A stretch of 44,212 nucleotides of DNA, from NCBI GenBank assembly GCA_021155885.1, contig JAJNBB010000030.1, positions 1 to 44,212 on the forward strand, written 5' to 3'. Below, piece after piece: positions 25,488 through 33,449 of the stretch. Below the pieces are notes generated by a model. That model did no database searches. It had not been told where the DNA came from and saw nothing but the letters and a program-made list of their open reading frames with translations. The stretch comes from Fibrobacteria bacterium. GTDB lineage: Bacteria > Fibrobacterota > Fibrobacteria > UBA11236. The translations under genes and the position numbers were made by a program. Positions within the stretch are counted from its first letter, which is position 1, and each line of letters starts with the position of its first letter.

Positions 25488-26012
25488 TTAACGAAAGAAC
25501 AGATTCCGCAGCAGATCCCCGCCCATCGTCCCCATCAGCTCCGCGAGGTTCACGGTGTATTTCTTGTTGATGGCGTTCGTGACCTTGCGCGTGCCGAACC
25601 AGGTCTTCACGAAGGCGTCGCCGGTGATGAGGATCTCGCTTGAACCGCCGCGCTGCATTTGCTTCAGGGCCTTGTTCCAGGCCGTGGGCGGTATCAGCAG
25701 CCCCAGTTCGATCTCCGTGGTGTCGCGCGGCGCCAGCACGATCGGGATCGCGTTCCCCAATTTTCCGAGCGTATCCCCCTCGAGGCGGGCGGCCATTTGA
25801 AGCCCCTCGAGTTTAAGGACCTTGCGGGTGGGGTTGACGGCGGAGACGACCACGCTCCACTCGGCCTGGTTTTCCCGGAGCCCGACGAAGCGCACGTCGG
25901 TGACGACGAAGCGGCACTGCCGCCAGTCGGAGGCGGTGGGCGGGCAGCCGGTGAGGACGAGAGCCGAGAGCAGAAGCGCCGAGGACAAGAGCAGGCGGGT
26001 GAGGAATCGCAT
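25488..26012 (-). CDS. LEA14-like (WHy-domain) lipoprotein
   Basis: The 174-residue precursor starts with a lipoprotein signal peptide (MRFLTRLLLSSALLLSALVL) with lipobox LTGC, so it is probably membrane anchored. The rest resembles the LEA14/WHy beta-sandwich: FVGLRENQAEWSVVVSAVNP, LKLEGLQMAARLEG, LAPRDTTEIELGLLIP and GDAFVKTWFGTRKV. Such proteins are linked with desiccation or envelope stress, without a known enzymatic role. The ATG at 26012 is the one that gives a lipoprotein signal. Confidence 0.8.
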   Translation of the reverse strand: MRFLTRLLLSSALLLSALVLTGCPPTASDWRQCRFVVTDVRFVGLRENQAEWSVVVSAVNPTRKVLKLEGLQMAARLEGDTLGKLGNAIPIVLAPRDTTEIELGLLIPPTAWNKALKQMQRGGSSEILITGDAFVKTWFGTRKVTNAINKKYTVNLAELMGTMGGDLLRNLFFR

Positions 26013-26153
26013 GGGCCGCAAGATACAAAGGGCCTTGAGGACAGGCGGCCGGCGGCTGGCGGCGGGCGAGAGGAGGAGGCGCCGCGTTCCTTTCATCGGG
26101 AGTGGTGGTGCAATGCCGACTTCGATCTCACCTTGGCCCACCAAGGCGGGAAG

Positions 26154-27362
26154 ATGCCCGCGAAGATCCTGGAGGCGGCGCGCGGGATGGCCTGGCACTT
26201 CTGGCCCGCGCTTCCTCCGACCGATACGCTGCTCGTGCCCGCGCCGGCGCCCGCGGCCTTTCTGAACTACCTCGCGGACCTCGGCTTGCGCCCGCCGCGC
26301 TTCGCGACGGAGCCGACCGCCTCTTCCCGTTTCACGCCCTTCGGTTGGAACGCGGAAGCGCTGCGGCGCAATATGTCCTATACCCGGCCCTCGCCGGCGC
26401 CGGACCCCGCTGTTGTCAGTAAAGTGAACGCCCGGGCCTTCAGCTTGGTTAAAGAAAAGGAAAATTTTGGGTCGGCCGCCTGCCCGGCAAATTTTTTCCG
26501 ATCTCCCGAAAACCTCAAAAAATGGCTGGAAACCGCCTCGCCCGGACGATACGTCGCCAAAGGCAACCATAGCTTGGCCGGGATCGGACAACTTCGGGTC
26601 GAAATTCCCGATTTTTCACCAAATTTAGCCTTTTTCCAAGAGAATAAACCCCAAGCCGCAGGTCGGGAGTCCTCTTTCAGCCTTCACCGGAGCGCCGAGG
26701 ATTTGCCCTTTTTTACCGTTTTGAACCGCCTGATGGCGCGCATGGACGGGCTGGTTCTGGAAGAAGAACAGAAGGTTTCGGCGGAGTTCGGGGTGCTTTT
26801 CCGGTTGGGTAAAAATGGGAGTATTTCGACAATCCGTATCCATCATCTGTTGTCTGGAATTGAAGGAAATTTCCTGGGCGCCCTCGCGCCGCGAAAAGGA
26901 GAAGCGGATCCGATTCTGGATCCATGGCGAAATTTCATCGAAGAATCCGTGGCTCGCATCGCGGCGGTGTTGTGTGGGGAAGGGTATTTCGGCCCCGTCG
27001 GCGTCGACATGTACGTGTGGGAAAAAGACGGGAGAAAATTCTTCCGTCCCCTCGTCGACCTGAACGCGCGCTGTTCGATGGCGTGGCCGGTGCATGGTTT
27101 GGCCCAATGTTTTCAAGGGTCCACGGTGATGATCGCGCATTTTCCCGCGGCGCGAATCTTCGTTCCGCGCGATTATGATGACATGCATCGCGCCGCGAAT
27201 AAACTAATGTTGGATCCGAAGACGAACAGAGGTTTCATTTGGTTGACTCCTCTGCTAGCTTTAACGCGTCACTCCCTGGCCTTCGTGGGGAGCGACGCAA
27301 CGGACGTGATGAACGTGCGCAACATGACACTCGAACTGCTCGCCCTGAAGGGCAAGATATGA
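26154..27362 (+). CDS. ATP-grasp-like protein of unknown function, coupled to miaA
   Basis: The product, about 402 residues, appears to be a divergent ATP-grasp enzyme. GRYVAKGNHSLAGIG looks like the ATP-binding strand-loop, SAEFGVLFRLGKNGSIS follows, and GPVGVDMYVWEKDG with PLVDLNARCSMAWPVHG matches the Mg-binding GxD...xxNxR ending. These enzymes join a carboxylate to an amine or thiol; the substrate is unknown. The start is unsure: ATG 26154 has AAGGCGGG upstream, but the open frame just before it (WWCNADFDLTLAHQGG) reads like real N-terminal protein with no usual start codon. The stop overlaps the miaA start as ATGA. Confidence 0.72.
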   Translation: MPAKILEAARGMAWHFWPALPPTDTLLVPAPAPAAFLNYLADLGLRPPRFATEPTASSRFTPFGWNAEALRRNMSYTRPSPAPDPAVVSKVNARAFSLVKEKENFGSAACPANFFRSPENLKKWLETASPGRYVAKGNHSLAGIGQLRVEIPDFSPNLAFFQENKPQAAGRESSFSLHRSAEDLPFFTVLNRLMARMDGLVLEEEQKVSAEFGVLFRLGKNGSISTIRIHHLLSGIEGNFLGALAPRKGEADPILDPWRNFIEESVARIAAVLCGEGYFGPVGVDMYVWEKDGRKFFRPLVDLNARCSMAWPVHGLAQCFQGSTVMIAHFPAARIFVPRDYDDMHRAANKLMLDPKTNRGFIWLTPLLALTRHSLAFVGSDATDVMNVRNMTLELLALKGKI

Positions 27363-28309
27363 CGAACTGGCCTTGTATCGTAATCGCCGGTCCTACCGCT
27401 TCTGGTAAGACGGCGCTCGCCGCCGAGCTGGCCCACCGGCTCGATAGTGAGATATTTTCCATGGATTCGCGTCAGGTGTATCAGGGACTCGACCTGGGCT
27501 CCGGCAAGGATCTGGCGGAATACGCGCGCTATTCACCCCCCGTGCCCTACCACCTCATTGATATCGTCGATCCCGCTGAAGTTTACAGCCTATTCCGGTT
27601 CCAGGTCGATTCCTACGTGGCGCTCGAGGAATTCCTCGGGCGCCGCGGGGAAAACGTCCCCCCGGTGCTGGCGGGCGGGACGGGTCTATATCTGGAAGCC
27701 GTTTTGAAGCGCTACGCGATCGCCGAGGTTCCCGAAAACCCCGAGCTGCGCGCGGAGCTGATGACCCAGGACGCGGAGTCCCTTAAAAAGGAGCTCCATT
27801 ACCTGAACAAGGAAGTTTACGCCCGGACCGACCTTTCAAGCAAGAAGCGGGTGGTGCGCGCGCTGGAGATCGCGCTTTCGCCGCGCGGCACCGTGTTCCG
27901 CAACCGCCTGCCCGACTGGACCTTGAATCCCCTCATCTTTGTCACGGTCTGCGAACGCCAGACCTTGCGCCGCCGCATCCAGGAGCGCCTCGCCGCGCGT
28001 CTCGAGGAAGGGCTCATCGCCGAGGTCCAAGGCTTGCTGGACCGGGGCGTCAGCTGGGAACGGCTGGCCTCGCTGGGCATGGAGTATCGCCAGGTCGCCT
28101 CCCATCTCCGCGGCGAGAAAAGCCTCGGCGAAATGGCCGAGGACCTGCAGCGCGAGATCCACATGCTGGCCAAGCGCCAGGAGACGTATTTCCGCGGAAT
28201 GCAGCGGCGCGGCCTTCCCGTCCATTGGATCGGGACCGAGGTGACCGCCGAAGAGCTGGAACAGCGGTACTACGCCTGGAAGAAAAACGACTTCGCGCCG
28301 CTTACGTGA
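27359..28309 (+). CDS. miaA: tRNA dimethylallyltransferase
   Basis: MiaA adds a dimethylallyl group to N6 of A37 in tRNAs that read U-starting codons. The 316-residue product has the P-loop IAGPTASGKTALAAELA, the DSRQVYQGLDLGSGKDL segment (Asp and Arg for substrate tRNA), VPYHLIDIVDPAEVYS, and GGTGLYLEAVLK. C-terminal LASLGMEYRQV and ETYFRGMQRR correspond to the usual GY-R and K-Q-WFR tRNA contacts in altered form. The start ATG overlaps the stop of the ATP-grasp gene. The LGSGK in place of the common IGTxKP and the drift in the C-terminal motifs mark it as a divergent member. Confidence 0.9.
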   Translation: MTNWPCIVIAGPTASGKTALAAELAHRLDSEIFSMDSRQVYQGLDLGSGKDLAEYARYSPPVPYHLIDIVDPAEVYSLFRFQVDSYVALEEFLGRRGENVPPVLAGGTGLYLEAVLKRYAIAEVPENPELRAELMTQDAESLKKELHYLNKEVYARTDLSSKKRVVRALEIALSPRGTVFRNRLPDWTLNPLIFVTVCERQTLRRRIQERLAARLEEGLIAEVQGLLDRGVSWERLASLGMEYRQVASHLRGEKSLGEMAEDLQREIHMLAKRQETYFRGMQRRGLPVHWIGTEVTAEELEQRYYAWKKNDFAPLT

Positions 28310-28330
28310 ACCCGCGGACCCGGGAGGGGA

Positions 28331-28420
28331 GCGAGCGAGGGGCGATAGGCGACAGGTGGTATCCGGGGCCTGCCGGATAGAAACTGAAGTTTCTTTTACC
28401 TGTTAGCCTATCCCCTCGCC
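28331..28420. repeat. Intergenic hairpin element R7 (singleton, GATAGGCGACAGG words)
   Basis: Left arm 28331-28361 (GAGGGGCGATAGGCGACAGG) and right arm 28396-28420 (CCTGTTAGCCTATCCCCTC) are complementary. The loop contains two further small hairpins, ATCCGG / CCGGAT and GAAACT / AGTTTC. It lies between co-directional miaA and the small membrane protein gene. The rest of the 28310-28500 gap shows nothing else. Confidence 0.8.
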
Positions 28421-28500
28421 GAGATTCCCGTGGTCCCCCCGTCCCGCATTTCGGATGCTATTACCCATAAGCGGCACCGACGCCGCGAAAGGGGGACATC

Positions 28501-28932
28501 ATGGCGAACGCAAATCTGTTGAACAAAAAAGCGCAGGAGCTGGCACACGAGGCCCGGGATTACGTGGCGGAGGAAGCTTCGGAATGGATCGACAACGGGG
28601 TGGCCTCGGTCGAGGCCGGGCTTGAGAACGCGGCGGATCAGGTGAAGGAGGGCGTGCAGGAGACCTTGAAGCCGCGCCGCATCCCGTGGCTGGGCATCGC
28701 GGCGGGGGTGGCCCTCGTCGCCGGCGCCGTGTACCTCGCACGCCATCGCGCGCAGCGGGTGGTATTGCAGAAGGCCGTCAAAAAGGGAGTACAGGGCGGC
28801 GCCGTGCTGGCCTTGATGCTTCCCGGCGGCCTGCGCAAGGCGCGTGAATCCGCGGATCGCGTTCTGCACGAGTCCGCGCGCCTTTGGGAGAAGGTGGAAG
28901 GCAAAATCCCGGTGCGGGTGGTGGTGAAGTAG
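28501..28932 (+). CDS. Small single-span membrane protein (YtxH/DUF883-like architecture)
   Basis: The 143-residue protein begins with an amphipathic helical stretch (KAQELAHEARDYVAEEASEW and onward). It has one hydrophobic segment (WLGIAAGVALVAGAVYLARH, about residues 62-81) followed by a basic region and a second weakly hydrophobic helix (GGAVLALMLPGG). This layout resembles YtxH or DUF883 proteins, which are associated with stress or ribosome and membrane binding, but similarity is by architecture only. AAGGGGGACATC before the ATG is a good ribosome-binding site. The function is unknown. Confidence 0.7.
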   Translation: MANANLLNKKAQELAHEARDYVAEEASEWIDNGVASVEAGLENAADQVKEGVQETLKPRRIPWLGIAAGVALVAGAVYLARHRAQRVVLQKAVKKGVQGGAVLALMLPGGLRKARESADRVLHESARLWEKVEGKIPVRVVVK

Positions 28933-29014
28933 CTGAAAGCTATTAGCGTACAGCCGACAGCAAAAAGAACATCAAAGATTGGTTTTTTAGCTGTTCGCTG
29001 TACGCTGTTCGCTA
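28930..29014. repeat. Intergenic hairpin element R8 (singleton, AGCGTACAGC words)
   Basis: The left arm (28930-28962, with TATTAGCGTACAGCCGACAG) and the right arm (28989-29013, with AGCTGTTCGCTGTACGCTG) pair around a loop of about 27 nt. The element touches both convergent stop codons, that of the small membrane protein (28930-28932) and that of tatD (29012-29014). Confidence 0.82.
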
Positions 29015-29794
29015 AATTCCATATACCCTCTTCGCATTCTCCAGCGTGGCCGCGGCGACTTCCTCGACCGGCATCTCCTTTATCTCCGCCAGTTTTTCCA
29101 GGATCAGGGGAATGTGTCCCGGATGCGCCGGCTTGCCGCGGAAGGGAACGGGCGCGAGGTAGGGGCCGTCGGTTTCGACCAGCACGCGCTCGAGCGGCGC
29201 CAGGCGCGCCGTTTCGCGCAGGTCGTCCGAGTTCTTGAACGTCAGGATCCCCGTGAACCCGATATGCAGGTTCGGGAAGTCGGCGAGCAGGGCCTGCGCG
29301 AGACGGCGCGACGACGTAAAGCAGTGAACATGGATCGGCCAGTCCCGCGGCACGTGGCCGCGCAGGATTTCCAGGGTATCGTCCTCGGCCTCGCGGGTGT
29401 GGATGATCAGGGGCTTGCCGGCCGCGATCCCGAGGCGAAGCTGGTGGATGAAGACCTCGCGCTGCAGGGCGCGTTCCGAAAGATCGTAATGGTAATCGAG
29501 GCCGATCTCGCCGTAGGCCTTGCAGCGCGGGTGGGCCAGCGCGGCGGCGATGCGGGCCTCGAGCGCGGGCGCGTAGTGCTTGGCGTCGTGCGGGTGGATG
29601 CCGAAGGCCCCGTACACGCCCTCGTTTTCCATCAGGGCCAATACGGGCTCCACCGAATCGGGATCGCACGAAATCGTGAGGCAGGCCTCGAAGCCGGGGC
29701 CCAGGAAGCCCGCGCGCAAATCCGCGAAGGACGCGAGACCCATCCGCTCGAGGATCTGGTCGAGATGGCAGTGGGTGTCGATGTAGCGGAGCAT
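29012..29794 (-). CDS. tatD: TatD-family metal-dependent DNase
   Basis: TatD proteins are TIM-barrel metallohydrolases with 3'-5' nuclease activity, linked to DNA repair and quality control. The 260-residue product has the metal ligands in IDTHCHLD, the bridging Glu in AYGEIGLDYHYD, His in LIIHTREAEDD and HVHCFTSS, and Asp in VLVETDGPYLAPVPFRGK. The ending ATLENAKRVYGI is typical. It diverges from ygiD across hairpin R9. Confidence 0.95.
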   Translation of the reverse strand: MLRYIDTHCHLDQILERMGLASFADLRAGFLGPGFEACLTISCDPDSVEPVLALMENEGVYGAFGIHPHDAKHYAPALEARIAAALAHPRCKAYGEIGLDYHYDLSERALQREVFIHQLRLGIAAGKPLIIHTREAEDDTLEILRGHVPRDWPIHVHCFTSSRRLAQALLADFPNLHIGFTGILTFKNSDDLRETARLAPLERVLVETDGPYLAPVPFRGKPAHPGHIPLILEKLAEIKEMPVEEVAAATLENAKRVYGI

Positions 29795-29808
29795 GGGGGA
29801 AAGATAAG

Positions 29809-29922
29809 CGTTGTTAGTTGTTGGTTGTTAGTTGTGGAGAGCACAAAAATGAGGAATAATTCAATCGAACCTAGGCTTTCGTTCTTTCTCCAACCAACAA
29901 CCAAGTACTAACAACCAACAGC
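29809..29922. repeat. Intergenic hairpin element R9 (GTTGTTGG family)
   Basis: The G/T-rich left arm (29809-29835, TTGTTAGTTGTTGGTTGTTA) pairs with the A/C-rich right arm (29889-29922). The loop of about 53 nt is AT-rich. It fills most of the 150-bp divergent gap between tatD and ygiD. The words AACCAAGTAC and CAACCAACA also occur in R5. Confidence 0.85.
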
Positions 29923-29944
29923 CGACAGGATTATATTCAATCCT

Positions 29945-30733
29945 ATGCCCACCCCCAAGCTTCCCGCCCTGTTCATCGGCCACGGCTCGCCCATGAACGG
30001 CATCGAGGTGAACGACTTCAGCCGTTCGTGGCGGGCGCTGGGAGCGGAGATTCCCGTGCCCAAGGCGGTGCTGTGCGTGTCGGCGCATTGGCTGACGCGG
30101 GGAACCTTCGTGACCGCGATGGAAAACCCGCCGACGATCCACGACTTCGGGGGATTCCCGCAGGCGCTGTTCGACGTGCGCTACCCCGCGCCGGGCAGCC
30201 CGGAGTGCGCGCGGGAAATCCGCGCGCTGGTTCCCGAAACCGGGATCGGGCTGGACCTGGAATGGGGCCTCGACCACGGCGCCTGGACGGTGATCCGCCA
30301 CCTCTATCCCGAGGCGAACGTCCCCGTTCTGCAGCTCAGCATCGACTACGCGCGGCCGGGCCGGCACCACTACGAACTGGGCCGCTCCCTCGCCGGCCTG
30401 CGTCGCCTCGGGTACCTGGTGATCGCCAGCGGCAACATGGTCCACAACCTGCGCCTCGTCGACTTCGCGAACCTCGATACGCCCGGTTTCGGGTTCGACT
30501 GGGCGCATGAAATCAACGCGGTGTTTGGGCGCCATATCCTGGAGCGGAACCACGAACCTTTGATGGACTACGAATCGCTGGGACCATCCGCCAAGCTGGC
30601 CGTTCCCACGCCCGATCATTACTACCCGCTGCTGTACGCGCTCGGGATGCAGGAGGACGACGACGAGGTCTCCCTCTTCAACGACGTGGCGGTAGGGGGG
30701 TCTCTCACCATGACATCCGTTCGGATCGGTTGA
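29945..30733 (+). CDS. ygiD: YgiD-type 4,5-DOPA extradiol dioxygenase-like protein
   Basis: The 262-residue protein belongs to the LigB-type class III extradiol dioxygenases. Zinc or iron ligands are in FIGHGSPMN, VSAHWLTRG, and LDHGAWTVIRHLYPEANVPV. The remaining signatures are SGNMVHNLRLV and TPDHYYPLLYALG. E. coli YgiD opens the ring of L-DOPA; the physiological substrate is unclear. The stop codon lies inside the left arm of hairpin R10. Confidence 0.92.
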   Translation: MPTPKLPALFIGHGSPMNGIEVNDFSRSWRALGAEIPVPKAVLCVSAHWLTRGTFVTAMENPPTIHDFGGFPQALFDVRYPAPGSPECAREIRALVPETGIGLDLEWGLDHGAWTVIRHLYPEANVPVLQLSIDYARPGRHHYELGRSLAGLRRLGYLVIASGNMVHNLRLVDFANLDTPGFGFDWAHEINAVFGRHILERNHEPLMDYESLGPSAKLAVPTPDHYYPLLYALGMQEDDDEVSLFNDVAVGGSLTMTSVRIG

Positions 30734-30842
30734 GAGCGGCTGCGACCGGCGCGTTACGTCGTCGGCCTCGGTCGCCGTACTGCCTGTACGGCTTCCTCGT
30801 TCCTCCTCGTTCCGCTTGGTCTCGCTCGCTCGCAACCGATCC
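30724..30842. repeat. Intergenic hairpin element R10 (singleton, GGATCGGTTG arms)
   Basis: An outer perfect 10-bp stem GGATCGGTTG / CAACCGATCC continues as an imperfect stem to an inner perfect 7-bp hairpin GCCGTAC-TGCCT-GTACGGC, about 57 bp per arm overall. The right arm is made of GAACGAGG-like words on the complementary strand. The left arm covers the last three codons and the stop of ygiD. Confidence 0.82.
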
Positions 30843-30857
30843 GGCGTAGCTTTGTTC

Positions 30858-30964
30858 GCCGCCGAGAGACAAAACTTCGGCGGGGGGCGAGTTAGCGGAC
30901 TCGCGTTTGGCGAGGCCGCGTGTGTCTGAGCCCATCCGCCCGAAGTTTTCGTCTCGAGGCGGCG
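30858..30964. repeat. Intergenic hairpin element R11 (CGCCGCC-GAGA arms)
   Basis: The arms at 30858-30884 (CGCCGCCGAGAGACAAAACT plus TCGG) and 30936-30964 are complementary with few mismatches. Between them, GCGAGT / ACTCGC forms an inner hairpin. It lies directly after R10 in a 345-nt gene-free stretch (30734-31078) whose only other content is the tRNA-Ala terminator. Confidence 0.78.
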
Positions 30965-31035
30965 CTTGGCCCTAGGAAGCGCCATCGACCCGGCGGCCGT
31001 GTCGCCCAGGCGCCCATCCCCGAAAAATGGACAAG

Positions 31036-31067
31036 AAAAAAGGCCAGGACTTGCGTCTCTGGCCTTT
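31036..31067 (-). terminator. Terminator of tRNA-Ala
   Basis: On the minus strand, AAAGGCCAG and CTGGCCTTTTTT form a stem around a loop of about 10 nt, 12 nt after the encoded CCA of tRNA-Ala. Confidence 0.85.
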
Positions 31068-31078
31068 CAAAGGATCGA

Positions 31079-31154
31079 TGGTGGAGAATAGCGGGGTCGA
31101 ACCGCTGACCTCCTGCATGCCATGCAGGCGCTCTACCAACTGAGCTAATTCCCC
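31079..31154 (-). tRNA. tRNA-Ala(GGC)
   Basis: 76 nt with encoded CCA. Acceptor GGGGAAT / ATTCTCC (one G-U pair) with discriminator A. The D arm reads TAGCTCAGTTGGTAGAGC. The anticodon arm is CCTGC-ATGGCAT-GCAGG with anticodon GGC. The T arm has GGTTCGACC. It starts 43 nt after the sulfatase stop on the same strand and may have its own promoter or be co-transcribed. Confidence 0.97.
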
Positions 31155-31197
31155 GACATCGATCCTAACGCGGAGGTAGGCAAAGTTAGTACACGGT

Positions 31198-33429
31198 CTA
31201 ATTCCGTACAAGGCTATCGGGACGAACCGGGGGCCAAAGCGCGTCTTTTTCGATGACGTCGATGTGCAGGCGGGCCAAATCGCGGATAAAAGACCCCAAA
31301 GAGTCGCGCAAACCGGGCCGGGCGGGCATCAGGTTGCGCTGTTCCAAGCGGTCGTCGATAAGGTTGAAAAGCTCCTCGCCCTGGACACGGGGGGTGGCGC
31401 CCCAAGGGCCGTGCCAGCGGTAGTCGCCGCGCTCGACCATGGCCTGCTCGCTGCGCATGCTGAAGGTCAATTGGCGGTCGGTGGGCGCGGGGCGCACCAG
31501 GCTGTGGCCCGCGAAGGCATTGGGGACGCGGATGCCCGCGAGGTCAAGGAAGGTAGGGGCGAGGTCCAGGCCCGAGGCGAGGTCGAGGTGCGGGCCGCGG
31601 CGAAGCGCGGGATGGCGGCCGTAGATCACGAAGGGCATCCAAATGCTCTCGGTGTAGAGGCCGAACCCGATTTGCGAGGAGCCGTGCTCCGAGAGGGGAA
31701 ACCCGTGGTCGGCCATCACCACGAACACCGTGCGGTCGAACCAGGGTTCGCCGCGCACGCCTTCCATGAAGTCCCGCAGGCCCTTGTCCGCGTACTCCAT
31801 GGTGGCCTGCATGCGGTCCAGAAGCGGGGATCCCGCGGGCACGAGCCGGACCCCGGGCTCGGGGTTGAAAGGGTAGTGGTTGGTCTTGGTCATCGCGGTG
31901 ATGAAGAAGGGCTTGCCCTTGGGGAGGTCCTTCTTCATCCATCTGCCGAGACGCTTGAACATGCCCGCGTCGTGTTCCCGGAGGCGGTCATAGGAGAAGT
32001 CGCCGTACCATTGCCGCAGCCAGGGGGTTTTGTTGTCCCAGGAAGGGTCCGAGGTCGAAAAATACCGGGTGGTGTAGCCGTGGCGCGCGAAAATCTGCGG
32101 GAAGCTTTCGTTGCGGAGGGTGGTGAATTCGCTGGCGATATAGCGCGTGGGGTGCTGCGGCACCGAGAGGTGCAGGGAGATCCACGAGTTGATCGTGGGG
32201 ATGCCGGTGGCGACCATGCGCGTCCAGAAGGCGCCGTCGCGCGCGAGCGTGTCGAGGAAAGGCGAGGAGGAATGGGTGGCGCCGTAGGGGGCGAGATGAC
32301 CGATGTTCAGGGCCCGGTGCGTTTCCATCAGGATCAGCACGAAGTTCCACGGGCGGGCGTCGATGCCGCTGCAATCCTCGTCGGTCCCGTTGCGGGGGAT
32401 GTCGCGGGCGCCGGGGCGCACGGCGGGATCGGAATCAAGGCAGTCGCGCGACTTCGGGTGGCCGTCGGCGTCGGCGTCCTGGGCGCACAGCGCCCGCGCC
32501 TGGGCGGGGGTGAACCCGGCGGCGGCCCACAGGGCGGAGTCGGCTTCCGCGTCGCCGGAGCGCGCGCAGCGGTATTCCACGGGTTCGCGGTAGTAGGGGT
32601 AGCCGGCGAGGGGGAACACCCAGCCCGTGTCGCCGCTGGCGTCGCGCCAGTGGTCCTGGTAGCGGCGGGCGAGCAGGGCGAGGCTGTCGGCGGAAAGCGC
32701 GGGCTGCGTGGGCTTCCACAGCGAGAGGTAGAGGGTCTGCGCCATCGGGCGGAGCAGGCGCATGCGGTTGCCTCCCGTCCAGATGTGGTAGACATAGAGG
32801 TAGCCCACGAGGCCCGCCGCGAGGACCCAGGCCACCGGCCGCAGGCTCCACTCGGGAGAGCGGGCCCAGCGGGCGCGGCGGAAGCGGAAGAACAGAAAAG
32901 CCGCGAACGGGACGCAGCCGACGAGCAGCACGAAGGGCAGGCCCGGGATCGAGGCGTCGGAGAGAATGAACTTCGAGGCGTCCTTGCTCGCGGCGGGGTT
33001 ACCGTAAGTGAGCATCATGCCGGGATCGAAGTGCATGCCCATGAACCGCAGCGTCTCGTGGTCGATCACGGTGAGCACCAGCAAAAGGGCGTGCAGGGCG
33101 GCCAGGACCGCGAGCAGCGTCCCGCTGACGCGCGGCTGTCGCGCGGCGCCGGCCATCAGCAACACCAGGGGGAACGAGAGAAGGAAGATCCAGTGGAGAT
33201 CGATGAAGAGGGCGTGGAAGATGTACCAATCGGCCTTGCCGACCAGCGGAAACCCGAAGCCGTCCTTGCGGAACAGCACCGCCATGCGCAGGAGCGCGTG
33301 GGTGGCCCACACCGCCAGGCCCAGGGCCATCGCCTGGTTGAGCCACGGACCCGCGGGGCCCGCGAGGCGCTTTAGAAAGGCGGCGAGGGAGTCCTGGTGG
33401 GGTTTGAGGCGTGCGCGGACGGAGGGCAT
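31198..33429 (-). CDS. LtaS-like membrane sulfatase/phosphoglycerol transferase with MopE-type metal-binding insert
   Basis: The 743-residue protein has about five hydrophobic segments in its first 230 residues. After an extracytoplasmic linker comes the alkaline-phosphatase-fold sulfatase domain from about residue 360: NFVLILMETH (metal Glu), catalytic Thr region ATGIPTINSWISLHLS, KPFFITAMTKTNHYPF, and VVMADHGFPLSEHG (metal Asp-His). Relatives transfer phosphoglycerol or phosphoethanolamine to envelope polymers or cleave sulfate esters; which applies is unknown. Just before this domain (about 314-354) is DADADGHPKSRDCLDSDP and IPRNGTDEDCSG, a MopE-like metal-binding motif not usual in LtaS. 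tRNA-Ala lies downstream, R12 upstream. Confidence 0.85.
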   Translation of the reverse strand: MPSVRARLKPHQDSLAAFLKRLAGPAGPWLNQAMALGLAVWATHALLRMAVLFRKDGFGFPLVGKADWYIFHALFIDLHWIFLLSFPLVLLMAGAARQPRVSGTLLAVLAALHALLLVLTVIDHETLRFMGMHFDPGMMLTYGNPAASKDASKFILSDASIPGLPFVLLVGCVPFAAFLFFRFRRARWARSPEWSLRPVAWVLAAGLVGYLYVYHIWTGGNRMRLLRPMAQTLYLSLWKPTQPALSADSLALLARRYQDHWRDASGDTGWVFPLAGYPYYREPVEYRCARSGDAEADSALWAAAGFTPAQARALCAQDADADGHPKSRDCLDSDPAVRPGARDIPRNGTDEDCSGIDARPWNFVLILMETHRALNIGHLAPYGATHSSSPFLDTLARDGAFWTRMVATGIPTINSWISLHLSVPQHPTRYIASEFTTLRNESFPQIFARHGYTTRYFSTSDPSWDNKTPWLRQWYGDFSYDRLREHDAGMFKRLGRWMKKDLPKGKPFFITAMTKTNHYPFNPEPGVRLVPAGSPLLDRMQATMEYADKGLRDFMEGVRGEPWFDRTVFVVMADHGFPLSEHGSSQIGFGLYTESIWMPFVIYGRHPALRRGPHLDLASGLDLAPTFLDLAGIRVPNAFAGHSLVRPAPTDRQLTFSMRSEQAMVERGDYRWHGPWGATPRVQGEELFNLIDDRLEQRNLMPARPGLRDSLGSFIRDLARLHIDVIEKDALWPPVRPDSLVRN

Positions 33430-33449
33430 GAGGGGGAAAGGTAGTAGGA

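Noticed and set aside
31264-33375. A 700-codon open frame antisense to the LtaS-like sulfatase (and similar long antisense frames opposite glnE, sufB and the kinase)
   Set aside because: Long antisense frames are expected opposite GC-rich genes. The translations are rich in Gly, Ala, Arg and His with no domain, and the sense strand encodes clear families.
31198-33429. Calling this gene a true lipoteichoic acid synthase
   Set aside because: The genome context looks Gram-negative, and the metal-binding insert is atypical. Only the sulfatase/LtaS superfamily is supported.
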